Assembly: GCF_003060865.1 (NCBI RefSeq)
Contig: NZ_CP028918.1
Coordinates: forward strand, 2,716,001 to 2,780,000
DNA: 64,000 bases
Direction of reading: 5' to 3'
From: Gemmobacter aquarius
GTDB taxonomy: Bacteria > Pseudomonadota > Alphaproteobacteria > Rhodobacterales > Rhodobacteraceae
The position numbers were made by a program, and so were the translations under genes. The notes beneath the pieces were generated by a model, which ran no database searches, was not told the DNA's origin, and saw only the letters and a list, made by a program, of their open reading frames with translations. Shown in pieces: positions 21,101-28,440 of the stretch; within the stretch, counting starts at the first letter, position 1; each line of letters starts with the position of its first letter.

Positions 21101-21781
21101 GGCGATCGTACGAAACTGATCCTGCTGGCGATCGAGGACGTGACCGCGAACCACGAGGCCGAGGGGCTGCGCCAGACCCTGATCAGCGAGCTCAGCCACC
21201 GCGTGAAGAACACGCTGGCGATGGTGCAGTCGATCGGGTCGCAGACGATCCGCCAGAGTGCGACGCTGGACGAATTCAGGATTGCGTTCGAAGGGCGTCT
21301 GACCGCCCTGGCGCGGGTCCATGACCTTTTGCTGCGGCAGAACTGGGACGGAGCCGACCTTGACCAGCTTGTCCGCGAGACGCTGGCTCCGCATGGCCGA
21401 AAAGACCGGATCCGCGCCGAGGGCCCCACCCTGACCATGACACCCGATGCCGGCGTGGTGCTGGCGATGGTTTTGAACGAGCTTGCCACCAACGCCGTCA
21501 AATACGGCGCGCTTTCGGAAGGGGACGGCCGTCTCGACATCCGTTGGGAATTGCAGACCCGCGCGGACGGAGACTGGGTGTGCCTGACCTGGACCGAAAC
21601 CGGCGGCCCTGCGGTCGCTGCGCCTTCGCGGCGTGGGTTCGGATCAAGCCTGATCGAGCGCAGCATCACCCATCAACTCGGCGGCACCGCCGAGCTGGAC
21701 TTTCGGGCCGAGGGGTTGCAGTGCGACATCGCCTTTCCGCGGAAGATCGACCAACGCCCTCCGGGCCGAAAGGAAACCTGA
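18140..21781 (+). CDS. CheB-CheR-PAS-HWE hybrid sensor histidine kinase
   Basis: About 1,213 residues from the ATG at 18140; a TTG at 18209 or later is possible. Domains in order: CheB methylesterase (about 56-245; Ser in GIGASAGG, His in MHLDP, Asp in SGSGTDGTGG); CheR spacer and methyltransferase (about 265-510; PACATGEEAYTLAML near 357, CRNLLIYF near 462); a Glu/Asn-rich heptad coiled coil (about 697-763); two PAS-like domains (about 765-1000); and an HWE-type kinase (ELSHRVKNTLAMVQS with phospho-His near 1018, N box NELATNAVKYG, WTETGG). Such proteins are soluble signalling hubs of unknown input. The single receiver gene three bases downstream is the probable partner. Confidence 0.93.
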   Translation: MRVLPSDRRGSGKHHRTTWIGRALNRTADQRTASDSSASESSRDTVGKTGGGPRHCPLVGIGASAGGIEALIRLFDAMPPDSGMAFVVVMHLDPTRVSGLADVLGQHTKMTVGEAVDGVAVEPDHIYVIPPATSLTVEEGHLRLSEPVERRGARYPIDRLFESMATHRRGRAICIVLSGSGTDGTGGLREVKAEGGCVLVQSPSTAKFDSMPQSVIMADLADHVLAPENMPEILLRYVKHAYSAGAELFADGPSRDVSITPVLALLRSRADHDFRLYKRSTLTRRIHRRMGLCNLHSVEDYLDYLRSQPGELETLARDLMINVTTFFRDPEAWAALDESVLAALVAERETGAAIRLWVPACATGEEAYTLAMLLVDRAEAAGKRFDIKLFATDSREDNLTIARAGLYSEGAIAAIPPHLFERHFDMLGENCRVKEELRDMVVFAAHNLLRDPPFSQIDVVTCRNLLIYFETAAQKRALALMHFSLRQGGYMMLGNAESVSGREDLFDTISKKWRIFRRLGPNRHDILDFPLFPGRSRPGAADGAAAPEASRLPPRIVDVAQRALLERFAPASVLIGRNGEVVWVHGSTGAYLEPPPGEPSRDILAMARHGLRAKLRHAVRDAIAENRPVEFRVRIRRDHHEQPVAVAVVPLSEQSDALLLVSFRDIGPEQTIPATADETDRMVTQQAVEFELVAARIELRETVEQFERTNEELKVANEEVTSMNEELQSTNEELETSKEELQSFNEELQTVNSQLQHKNQELADTTDTLNNLLASSEIATVFLDRNFCIRWFSPSSKGLLALVDTDIGRPVTHFAWKVEDDALLPDARLVLQKLTGIDAEVRGSAGRWYLRRVLPYRTHDDRIAGVVIAFVDITERKLAQDAIKEALDYAEAIINTVRHPVMVLDAELRVQSINPAFCEAFSCPPDESNGYQLHELDHGAWDIPELRRLLREVLSEAQAFDDFEIEHVFPKRGRRHMRLNARRLVHGGDRTKLILLAIEDVTANHEAEGLRQTLISELSHRVKNTLAMVQSIGSQTIRQSATLDEFRIAFEGRLTALARVHDLLLRQNWDGADLDQLVRETLAPHGRKDRIRAEGPTLTMTPDAGVVLAMVLNELATNAVKYGALSEGDGRLDIRWELQTRADGDWVCLTWTETGGPAVAAPSRRGFGSSLIERSITHQLGGTAELDFRAEGLQCDIAFPRKIDQRPPGRKET

Positions 21782-21784
21782 TTT

Positions 21785-22174
21785 GTGTCCGATTCCAGTG
21801 AACCACTGAAAGGCCTGCGGATTCTCGTCGTAGAGGACGAGATGCTGATCCTTCTCGACATCGAGGACATGCTGCACGAGTTCGGTTGCGTGGTCGTGGG
21901 TCCGGCGGCCACCGTCGCCGCAGCCCTCGCGGTCATCCGGAGCAACGAACTGGACGGCGCTTTGCTCGACATGTCGCTGCGCGGCGAACGCGTCACGCCC
22001 GCGGCCGAGGAACTGCTGGCGCGCGGCGTGCCCTTCATCCTCTGCACCGGCTTCGGCAGGGACCCGCGCGACGAGGCCGCGATCCGAGATGCGCCGAGGC
22101 TCACCAAGCCATTCTCCAAGGAAAGTCTGCTTTCCTTGATGCACCAGACGTTCAGGGCCGTGACGAAACCATGA
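21785..22174 (+). CDS. Single-domain response regulator
   Basis: 129 residues, one receiver domain only. Acidic pocket VVEDE at 15-19, phospho-acceptor Asp in GALLDMSLRG, conserved Thr in ILCTGFG and Lys in LTKPF. Stand-alone receivers of this type commonly pair with HWE kinases and pass phosphate on or act as sinks. GTG start at 21785, three bases after the kinase stop, with AAGGAAA upstream, so the pair is co-translated. Confidence 0.92.
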   Translation: MSDSSEPLKGLRILVVEDEMLILLDIEDMLHEFGCVVVGPAATVAAALAVIRSNELDGALLDMSLRGERVTPAAEELLARGVPFILCTGFGRDPRDEAAIRDAPRLTKPFSKESLLSLMHQTFRAVTKP

Positions 22175-22211
22175 TCCGTAATGGACGATGTATGCAAGGA
22201 GACGACGGCAC

Positions 22212-22988
22212 ATGAAAGATCTGACTCCATTGGCATGACCTCTTAGCTGAATTCGGGTTGTTCGCATTTCGCTGTGATGACGTCGACGCCCTCCTGCATC
22301 GAGCTGCCGAACTCGTTTCCGAAGCATTGGATTTGCCGCTCGTGAAGCTGCTGGAACACCATCCTGAGCAAGGCGAAATGCTTATTCGTGCGGGAGTGAA
22401 TTGGCAGCCCGGTGTGGTGGGACACGAAACTTTCGGAGACGACGAGCGATCCCCCGGGGGCCATGCCCTGCGTTCCGACAAGCCAGTTGTATCCCCAGAT
22501 ATAGACCTCGAAGACCGCTTTGATATACCGGACGTGCTGCGTCGCCACGGGTGCGGAGCATGGTCAACGTTATCATCGTCGGCCAAAACGCACCCTTCGG
22601 CGTGTTGGAAGTGGATGAACGAGAACCACGAGATTTCAATGCGAATGACATTGCGTTCTTGCAGACCTATGCGAATTTGCGCGCCGCAGCGATTGAAAGG
22701 GTTCGAAGCCATATAAAGCTCAGCCAAGGTGCGAGCGAGCAAGCTATTCTGGTTCGCGAGCTCGGTCACAGAGCCCGAAATTTGCTGGGCTTGGTGCGCG
22801 CTCTTGCCACACAAACATCTACGACTGACCGCACCGCAGAACAGTTTCGCTCGGCCTTTATCGGTCGGCTGATGGCCCTGTCTGTCGCGGAAGGCATAGT
22901 TTTTGAAAGCAGCGGCGACCGTGCCGATCCCCTTCCGCTGGCCCGCGAAGTGCTTGCGCCATTCCGCGATGATGATCCAAAAAAGTGA
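22212..22988 (+). pseudogene. GAF-domain HWE-type sensor kinase, frameshifted and truncated
   Basis: A ribosome-binding site (AAGGAGACGACGGCAC) precedes ATG 22212, which reads MKDLTPLA and stops. One base out of frame, homology resumes at HDLLAEFGLFAF and runs through a GAF domain (VSEALDLPLVKLLEHHP). A second shift near 22548 leads to VRSMVNVIIVGQNAPFGVLE and the H box ELGHRARNLLGLVRALATQ. The frame ends at 22988 without the ATP-binding domain. With at least two frameshifts and a missing 3' end, this is a decayed gene. Neither shift lies in a long homopolymer, unlike the sucD case. Confidence 0.8.
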
Positions 22989-22990
22989 CC

Positions 22991-23125
22991 ATTGACGACA
23001 AAGGCCAGATGCGTCACCGTGCCATAGATCAGGGCGAGGGCGATCCTTGCCTTGCCGCTTGGCGGTGCAGCGCATCCCGCCACCAAGGCCGTCAGCCGCC
23101 CGATGGGCGTTTCCGGCGTCGTCAT
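22991..23125 (-). pseudogene. Truncated fourth gene of the type III PKS operon (N-terminal fragment)
   Basis: ATG at 23125 overlaps the exporter's TGA (ATGA), so it was translationally coupled. About 45 codons encode a short soluble lead and one hydrophobic helix (ALALIYGTVTHLAFVV), resembling the N terminus of NnrU/ICMT-like membrane methyltransferases. At about 22990 the sequence becomes the antisense of the broken sensor kinase, so the rest is lost. Identity is tentative because only the first helix remains. Confidence 0.55.
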
Positions 23126-24666
23126 GTCCGCTGGCCCCGTCTTTGCGCGAAGGGAACGCACATCAGGGCAACCAGCGTGAGCAGCGCGATCATCAGCCAT
23201 GCTTCGTTGATCGCCATCGTCAACGAAGCCTTTTCCAGCAGGGGTGCGAGCATCGCCATGCTTGCGGGGTCAATCGGTCCGCTGGGCAGGGCCGTGATCA
23301 TCGCTTCGGGGATGCCGATGAACCGCGCGGCATCGGCATCGCCGGTTTGCAGCCGCGCCACAAGATCGGCGGCGTGCTGCGGACCGCGCGTGTAGATCAC
23401 CGTGTCTATCAGTGCCAGTCCGATTGCCCCGCCCAGATTGCGCATCAGGTTGAACAGGCCGCTGGCATCGGGCACCCGCTCGGGTGCCAGTGCCCCGAGG
23501 GCAAGGCGGGTTGGCGGCAAGAGGCAGAACATGATGGCGAGGCCCCGCACTACCTGCGGCCAGAACATCTCCGCGCCGTCCGTCCGGGACGTCTGGAAGC
23601 CGCTCATCGCGAGCCCCGTGGCAAAAACGGCAAAGCCCAACCCCGTCAGCAGGCGCGCATCGGCCCTTTGTTCCAGCGCAACGGCGAGGGGGGCCATCAG
23701 CAACTGCACGACGCCGGTGACGAGCATGATCGTTCCGATCTCGAGTGCATCGTGCCCGCGCACGAAGGCGAGGAAGACCGGCATCAGATAGACCGATCCG
23801 AAGAGCCCGATCCCGAGGACGAAGCTGAGGAGGCAGCCAACCGCGAAGCTTCGGCTGGCGAAATTGCGCAGGTCCACGATTGGCGTGGCGGTTGAAAGGC
23901 TGCGGCGCACAAAGCCCGTTCCGCTGATGACGGCAAGCGACAGAAGTCCGATCCCAAGCCCCGACGTCCAGCCGCGTTGCGGAGCCTCTTTCAGCGCGAT
24001 CTCGAGCGCGCCAAGCGCGACGGCCAGCATGGCCAGCGACAGCCAGTCGATCCTGCGGACCAGCCCCATCTGCATCGCGGCGCGTGGCAGCACCGTGGCT
24101 GCGACTGCAATTGCGACCACGCCGGGGACCACATTGATCAGAAACAGCCAGTGCCAAGAATAGGTCTCGGTGATCCAGCCCCCGACAATGGGGCCGACCG
24201 TCGGGGCCAGCACCGCCAGAACACCGGCCAGCGTGGTGGCGATACCCTGTCGGCTTTGGTCAAACAGCAGGAAGACCGCCGCGAATACCGCCGGAATCAG
24301 CGTTCCACCGGCAAGCCCCTGCACGATACGCCAAGCGATAAGCTCAGTGAAACTGCCCGAAGCGGCGCACCCGACCGAGGCGATGGTGAAGATCGCCGTT
24401 GCCGCAACGAACAGCCAGCGCATCGTCAGGATACGCATCAGCATTCCGGTCAGCGGGATGGCGATGACCTCGGCGATCAGATAGGCGGTCTGCACCCAAC
24501 TCATCCGGTCGGGGGCGATCTTCAGGGCGGCTTGGATGTTTGGCAGCGAGGTCGCAACGATCTGCACATCCAAGATCGCCATGAACATGCCGATGCACAT
24601 CGCGCCGAAGCCAAGCCATGTCGCGATCTGGGCCGGTTCCGTCGGGTGCCGATCAGCGCGCAGCAT
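23122..24666 (-). CDS. DHA2-family (EmrB/QacA-type) MFS drug/metabolite exporter
   Basis: 514 residues with about 14 predicted transmembrane helices. Motif D-like MAILDVQIVATSLPNI in the first helix and motif C GPIVGGWITETYSWHW in the fifth are typical of EmrB/QacA proton antiporters. ATG 24666 lies 14 bases inside the preceding methyltransferase gene. In this operon the natural reading is export of the polyketide product or self-protection. No membrane-fusion partner (EmrA) is encoded nearby. Confidence 0.93.
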   Translation of the reverse strand: MLRADRHPTEPAQIATWLGFGAMCIGMFMAILDVQIVATSLPNIQAALKIAPDRMSWVQTAYLIAEVIAIPLTGMLMRILTMRWLFVAATAIFTIASVGCAASGSFTELIAWRIVQGLAGGTLIPAVFAAVFLLFDQSRQGIATTLAGVLAVLAPTVGPIVGGWITETYSWHWLFLINVVPGVVAIAVAATVLPRAAMQMGLVRRIDWLSLAMLAVALGALEIALKEAPQRGWTSGLGIGLLSLAVISGTGFVRRSLSTATPIVDLRNFASRSFAVGCLLSFVLGIGLFGSVYLMPVFLAFVRGHDALEIGTIMLVTGVVQLLMAPLAVALEQRADARLLTGLGFAVFATGLAMSGFQTSRTDGAEMFWPQVVRGLAIMFCLLPPTRLALGALAPERVPDASGLFNLMRNLGGAIGLALIDTVIYTRGPQHAADLVARLQTGDADAARFIGIPEAMITALPSGPIDPASMAMLAPLLEKASLTMAINEAWLMIALLTLVALMCVPFAQRRGQRT

Positions 24667-25159
24667 GGTGGCGGGCCATTTCCAATCCGGCGTTCTCTGC
24701 CCTGATACGGACCGTAAGGACCGCAGCATTCAGCGCCGTGAAAACGACCGCCAGCCAAGGCAAGCCAAGGCACAGCGGCAGCACTGCGATCTCTCCGATC
24801 ACGACGATGTAGTTCGGATGGTTGACGTATCGGTAGGGGCCCCGCGCCACCAGCCGCTCGCCCGGCACGATGATGATGCGTGTTGTCCAGCGCGGACCCA
24901 TCGTCGCCAGAACCCAGATCCGGCCGAGTTGCAGCACCACGAACACCGCGAGCCATCCCCCGTTCACCGGCTGGCCCGCGCCAAAGGCCCACAGGCTGGC
25001 AAGCCACAGGCCGTGCAGCACGACGATTGCCGGATAATGACCGGAGGCCCTTTCGGTCGCGCCTCGGGAAAGCAACCGGGCCGTGTTGCGCCGCGCCAGC
25101 CACAACTCGCCCAGACGGGACAGGGTGACGAAGCCAAGCAGCAGAACGGCCGGCGTCAT
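24653..25159 (-). CDS. ICMT-type membrane O-methyltransferase
   Basis: 168 residues with four to five hydrophobic helices. The family signature is present: GRIWVLATMGPRWTTRIIIV followed by GPYRYVNHPNYIVVIGE. Isoprenylcysteine carboxyl methyltransferase-like proteins use SAM in the membrane. In Streptomyces griseus the related SrsB methylates alkylresorcinols made by a type III PKS. Its ATG overlaps the PKS stop by four bases and its 3' end overlaps the exporter start by 14. Context suggests it O-methylates the phenolic lipid made by the upstream enzyme. Confidence 0.88.
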   Translation of the reverse strand: MTPAVLLLGFVTLSRLGELWLARRNTARLLSRGATERASGHYPAIVVLHGLWLASLWAFGAGQPVNGGWLAVFVVLQLGRIWVLATMGPRWTTRIIIVPGERLVARGPYRYVNHPNYIVVIGEIAVLPLCLGLPWLAVVFTALNAAVLTVRIRAENAGLEMARHHAAR

Positions 25160-26211
25160 GCGGCGGCCTGCAAGGAAACACAGCTCGCGGTAAATCCCGG
25201 CCCCATCGCCGTCAGCAGCGTGCGGGGCGGAAGCCCGTCCCTGACCAGCCGGTCGAGTACGAAGAGTGCGGTCGGGGCGGACATGTTGCCATAGTCGGCC
25301 AGAACCCCGCGTTCATGGTTCAGGGTGCCCTGATCCAGTGACAAGGCGCGTTCCAGTGCGGTGATGACCTTTGCCCCGCCGGGGTGGCAGGCGAAACGGT
25401 CGACCGCGTCCAGCCCCAAGCCATTCCGACCCAGGATGGTTTGCAGGGCGGGTGCGATGTTTGCCTCGGCAAAGGGCGGGATGGCGCGGTCGAAGATCAC
25501 GCCAAGTCCGCTGTCATCAACACTCCACCCCATGATGTCGAGCGTCTCGGGCCATGTGTGGTGTCCCGAGAACTCTACAGCGGCAATCCCGTCTCCCGCC
25601 GACCCCAAGACGCAGGCGGCCGCGCCATCGCCGAACAGCGCAGTCGCAACGATGTTTTCCTTTGTCAGCTTGTCGAGGCGAAAGGCCACCGAACACAACT
25701 CCACAGCGACGACCAAGACGTTGCTTCCGGGCCGCGACGCTGCCAACCGTGCGCCCAGCCCCAGGCCGGTGACACCGCCCGCACATCCGAGGCCGAAGAC
25801 CGGCACGCGCTCGACATCGGTGCGAAATCCCATCTGCCCTGCGACGCGCGCGTCGATGCCGGGCGTTGCCAATCCGGTGGACGATATGGTGACGACGGTG
25901 TCGATATCCGATCCCGCAAGCCCCGCCTCGGCAAGCGCCTTCGATGCAGCCGCAACGAACAGCGCACAAGCTCCGTCAAGATATGCCGCGTTGCGTTCGG
26001 CCCATCCCAGCGGCTGAAGATACCAATCCAGAGGTTTGACGAGGTAGCGCTTCAGGATGCCCGAACTTTCGAACACCTTCACCAGACGCTCGAAATCATC
26101 GTATCGCGCCGAAAAACTCGCATGGGCTACCTTGGCTGCGTCGCGTTGATGGATCAGGTTCGGGGGGACGGCTGTGCTGACAGAGACGAGTTTGACCTGG
26201 TGCGACACCAT
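25156..26211 (-). CDS. Type III polyketide synthase (chalcone synthase-like)
   Basis: 351 residues, a full-length thiolase-fold enzyme. The catalytic triad is visible: Cys143 in FGLGCAGG, His276 in ACHPGG, Asn309 in DYGNMSAPT. The C-terminal AMGPGFT loop is typical. Such enzymes condense an acyl-CoA starter with malonyl-CoA units to pyrones, resorcinols or phloroglucinols. Start ATG 26211 has AAAGGAAG six to seven bases upstream. It heads an overlapping operon with an ICMT-type methyltransferase and a DHA2 exporter, as in phenolic-lipid clusters. Starter and ring type cannot be told from sequence. Confidence 0.93.
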   Translation of the reverse strand: MVSHQVKLVSVSTAVPPNLIHQRDAAKVAHASFSARYDDFERLVKVFESSGILKRYLVKPLDWYLQPLGWAERNAAYLDGACALFVAAASKALAEAGLAGSDIDTVVTISSTGLATPGIDARVAGQMGFRTDVERVPVFGLGCAGGVTGLGLGARLAASRPGSNVLVVAVELCSVAFRLDKLTKENIVATALFGDGAAACVLGSAGDGIAAVEFSGHHTWPETLDIMGWSVDDSGLGVIFDRAIPPFAEANIAPALQTILGRNGLGLDAVDRFACHPGGAKVITALERALSLDQGTLNHERGVLADYGNMSAPTALFVLDRLVRDGLPPRTLLTAMGPGFTASCVSLQAAA

Positions 26212-26470
26212 CGTCTTCCTTTGCTCTCACTCGTCACGGAATTGTGGCGCATCCCTGAGCGCGCCAGAACCCGTTTCGTTCCGGACTTGAAGCAAAGCTC
26301 ACGTGTAAGTGCAGAGCCTGCTGCGGTGGCTGGATGAAACAACGGGACGCGAAGGTCCGCTTTCCGCCCGGATCGTTGATGAGTAGTTCGGGCCCGCTGC
26401 AGATGCACCGCAAACTGGACGACGGCTTTGGGTCTGCTGAAGCCGTGCCGTAACAAAGATAACGCTGTGG

Positions 26471-26499
26471 CTCGCCCAGCATTACCTACGCCGGGCGAG
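26471..26499. terminator. Possible terminator hairpin between PKS operon and recombinase remnant
   Basis: CTCGCCC (26471-26477) and GGGCGAG (26493-26499) form a 7-bp perfect stem with a 15-base loop. It lies just past the stop of the recombinase fragment (minus strand), so it may end that transcript. The T run is absent. Confidence 0.4.
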
Positions 26500-26504
26500 G
26501 ACGT

Positions 26505-26824
26505 TTACAGGTCGACGGTTTCAGACAACGCCAAAGCGTCGTCGAGATCTACGCCAAGGTAGCGGACCGTGCTGTCCATCTTGGTGTGGCCAAGAAGAAG
26601 CTGCACTGCGCGCAGGTTGCCGGTCTTCTTGTAGATCTGGGCAACCTTCGTGCGGCGCATCGAATGTGTACCGTAGGCACTTGGCTCCAAACCTATCGAT
26701 GTGACCCAAGCCCGCATGATCCGTGCGTATTGGCGGGTCGAAAGGTGCGGGCTTCCATTTACCCGACTTGGCCAGAGAAATTCGGCACCGGTCATTTCGG
26801 TGTTGACGTCGCCCCCGACTTTTA
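26505..26824 (-). pseudogene. Tyrosine recombinase, C-terminal catalytic fragment
   Basis: About 100 residues ending a phage-integrase-type recombinase. HxxR (HSMR) is at residues 44-47 of the fragment counted from [10 protein letters not shown], the second conserved His is in LLLGHTK, and the nucleophilic Tyr is in STVRYLGVD. The N-terminal half, including the first catalytic Arg, is missing. The frame runs back into an IS3-family element at 26825, and no matching N terminus appears on the other side of the IS. It is a relic of an integrative element. Confidence 0.8.
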
Positions 26825-27769
26825 TCCAGCATGAGCGAGACTCCGGGTTTGAGTTTTGCCTGTTTGGGCGGGTTGGGCAACGGGGCGAGGGTCTGGGCGA
26901 AGGCGGCAGGCGTCTGCCAGCCGAGGCGTGAGTGCGGGCGTTCGGTGTTGTAGTCCGTGCGCCAGGCCGCGAGCGTGGCGCGGGCGTGGTTCAGGGACGC
27001 AAACAGCGTCTCGTTCAGAAGCTCGTCGCGCAGGCGACCGTTGAAGCTCTCGATGAAGGCGTTCCGGGTCGGCGTTCCGGGTCGGCTTGCCGGGTGCGAT
27101 GTAATGCCACTCGATCTTGCGGTCGTCGGCGAAGGTCAGGATCGCGTTCGAGGTGAACTCGGTGCCATTATCGCTGACCACAGTTCCTGGCTTGCCTCGG
27201 ACCTCGAATAAGGTCGCCAGCTCTCGCGCCACCCTTGCGCCGGACAGGGACGTGTCGGCGATCAGGGCGAGGCATTCCCGCGTGCAGTCGTCGACCACGG
27301 TCATGATCCGGAAGCGGCGGCCATCGGTCAGCTGGTCAGAGATCGAGCCATGGGAACGCCACTGGTCCGAGTGACCATGGCGAGGGTCCAGCGACCAGCG
27401 CTGGTTCGGCATCAGGCGTAACGCCATCGGGGCCCGCGTTCCGATGGCCCGCTTGCGTCCACCGCGACGGCGCACGTGCAGCCGCTCCTCGCGGTAGATC
27501 CGGAACAGGCGCTTGTGGTTCACCTCATGCCCCTCGCGGCGCAGGAACACATGCAGCCGCCGGTAGCCGAACCGGCGACGGACACGGGCCAGCTCCTTCA
27601 GCCGCTCGCGCAGCACGGGGTCCTCCTGCCGGATCGCCTCATAGCGCATGGTCATCCGGCAACAGCCGATCACCCGGCATGCCCGCCGCTCGCTCATCCC
27701 GTGGCCCGCCACCCGATGCGCGACCGCTTGCCGCTTTCCGGCGGGCGTCACCACTTTTTTCCCAAGAGA
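26825..27769 (-). pseudogene. IS3-family transposase OrfB, frameshifted
   Basis: Reads GKKVVTPAGKRQAVAH, MSERRACRVIGC, HTH_21-type RRFGYRRLHVFLRREG and the rve integrase core (WSLDPRHGHSDQW for the first Asp region, MTVVDDCTRECL, VVSDNGTEFTS). At PGKPTRNA a 13-bp duplication shifts the frame; the expected continuation ([16 protein letters not shown], then [16 protein letters not shown]) is readable in the next frame. The last catalytic Glu is therefore out of frame. The initiation region near 27769 is normally reached by ribosomal frameshifting from orfA. Confidence 0.85.
27060..27085. repeat. 13-bp tandem duplication disrupting IS3 orfB
   Basis: CGTTCCGGGTCGG occurs at 27060-27072 and again exactly at 27073-27085. 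Removing one copy restores the transposase frame, so this is a secondary slippage or duplication event after insertion. Confidence 0.9.
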
Positions 27770-27773
27770 TCCT

Positions 27774-28052
27774 TCAGCGCCGCCCTCGCCATTGGGCTTG
27801 AACCAATGGCGCCACAATGGCTCGATCGAGCATCGCATCGGCTAGCGGCCGCTTCAGACGGGCGTTCTCGTCCTCAAGCCCCTTCAGGCGCTTCGCCTCA
27901 CTGACATCCATGCCACCATACTTGGCCTTCCCCTTGTAGACAGTCGCATCGCTGACGCCGTGCTTGCGACACAGATCGGCGACGGAAACCCCGGCCTCGT
28001 GCTCCTTCAGAATGCCGATGATCTGGTCTTGGGTGAACCTACTGCGCTTCAT
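27774..28052 (-). CDS. IS3-family transposase OrfA
   Basis: 92 residues from ATG 28052. N-terminal helix-turn-helix: MKRSRFTQDQIIGILKEHEA, then SVADLCRKHGVSDATVYKGK; a leucine-zipper segment (LKGLEDENARLKRPLADAML) follows. The C terminus (AIVAPLVQAQWRGRR) differs from the expected ALKDLL-type ending because of an apparent insertion. It would bind the IS ends and make the OrfAB transposase by frameshifting, which the damage probably prevents. Confidence 0.85.
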   Translation of the reverse strand: MKRSRFTQDQIIGILKEHEAGVSVADLCRKHGVSDATVYKGKAKYGGMDVSEAKRLKGLEDENARLKRPLADAMLDRAIVAPLVQAQWRGRR

Positions 28053-28094
28053 CTCTGGTCCTCTCGGTTGGGCCAGAGTCCACCTCAAACTGGA

Positions 28095-28440
28095 TTAGGC
28101 GTAGGGGGCAACGTCACCGATAACCTCGCGACGCCCTGACCGATCAGGCCGCCCCGACCTCGCTTGCCATGACGATGGTCCCCCGGTTCATCGCCCCTCG
28201 GGCCCGACGGCTGTGCCCGGTAGCAGGCGCGCCCACACGTCCCGCCCCTTCGCTGACAGTGCCTTCAGGCGCCACGGGCTTTGGCGCGAATGCCTGCAAC
28301 CCGCGCCACGCAGGGCTGCGGCGCATCCCATACCAAAGAATGTTAATTAGTCTTAATATAAGTTTGAACGGCGATGCCGAACGTCTAAACGGATACCCAG
28401 GCGTCATCTTGCGGCGCGAAATCCATTTTCCCCGGAGTTC
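28095..28440. other. Intergenic region upstream of the autotransporter
   Basis: 346 bases with no convincing gene. The first 200 bases are GC-rich with mutual antisense open frames that I judge to be chance. An AT-rich patch at 28338-28370 (AATGTTAATTAGTCTTAATA) contrasts sharply with the surroundings and is the likely promoter region for the autotransporter gene. Confidence 0.45.

Larger units (their letters stand above)
26825..28094 (-). mobile_element. IS3-family insertion sequence, damaged
   Basis: About 1,270 bases. Imperfect terminal inverted repeats are seen: left TCCAGCATGAGCGAGACTCC and, reading inward from the right, TCCAGTTTGAGGTGGACTCT. Both ends are flanked by TTA (26822-26824 and 28095-28097), consistent with a 3-bp target duplication of this family. 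It encodes orfA and orfB on the minus strand with an A6G slippery run near 27754-27760. OrfB is frameshifted by a 13-bp tandem duplication, and the orfA/orfB overlap has a probable insertion of about 37 bases, so the copy is probably not autonomous. Confidence 0.85.

Noticed and set aside
13226..28110. Shared CGTTGCCCCCT near the tRNA end (13229) and just outside the IS3 element (28100, opposite strand) as att sites
   Set aside because: Only 11 bases, inverted orientation and low complexity; too weak to call attachment sites.
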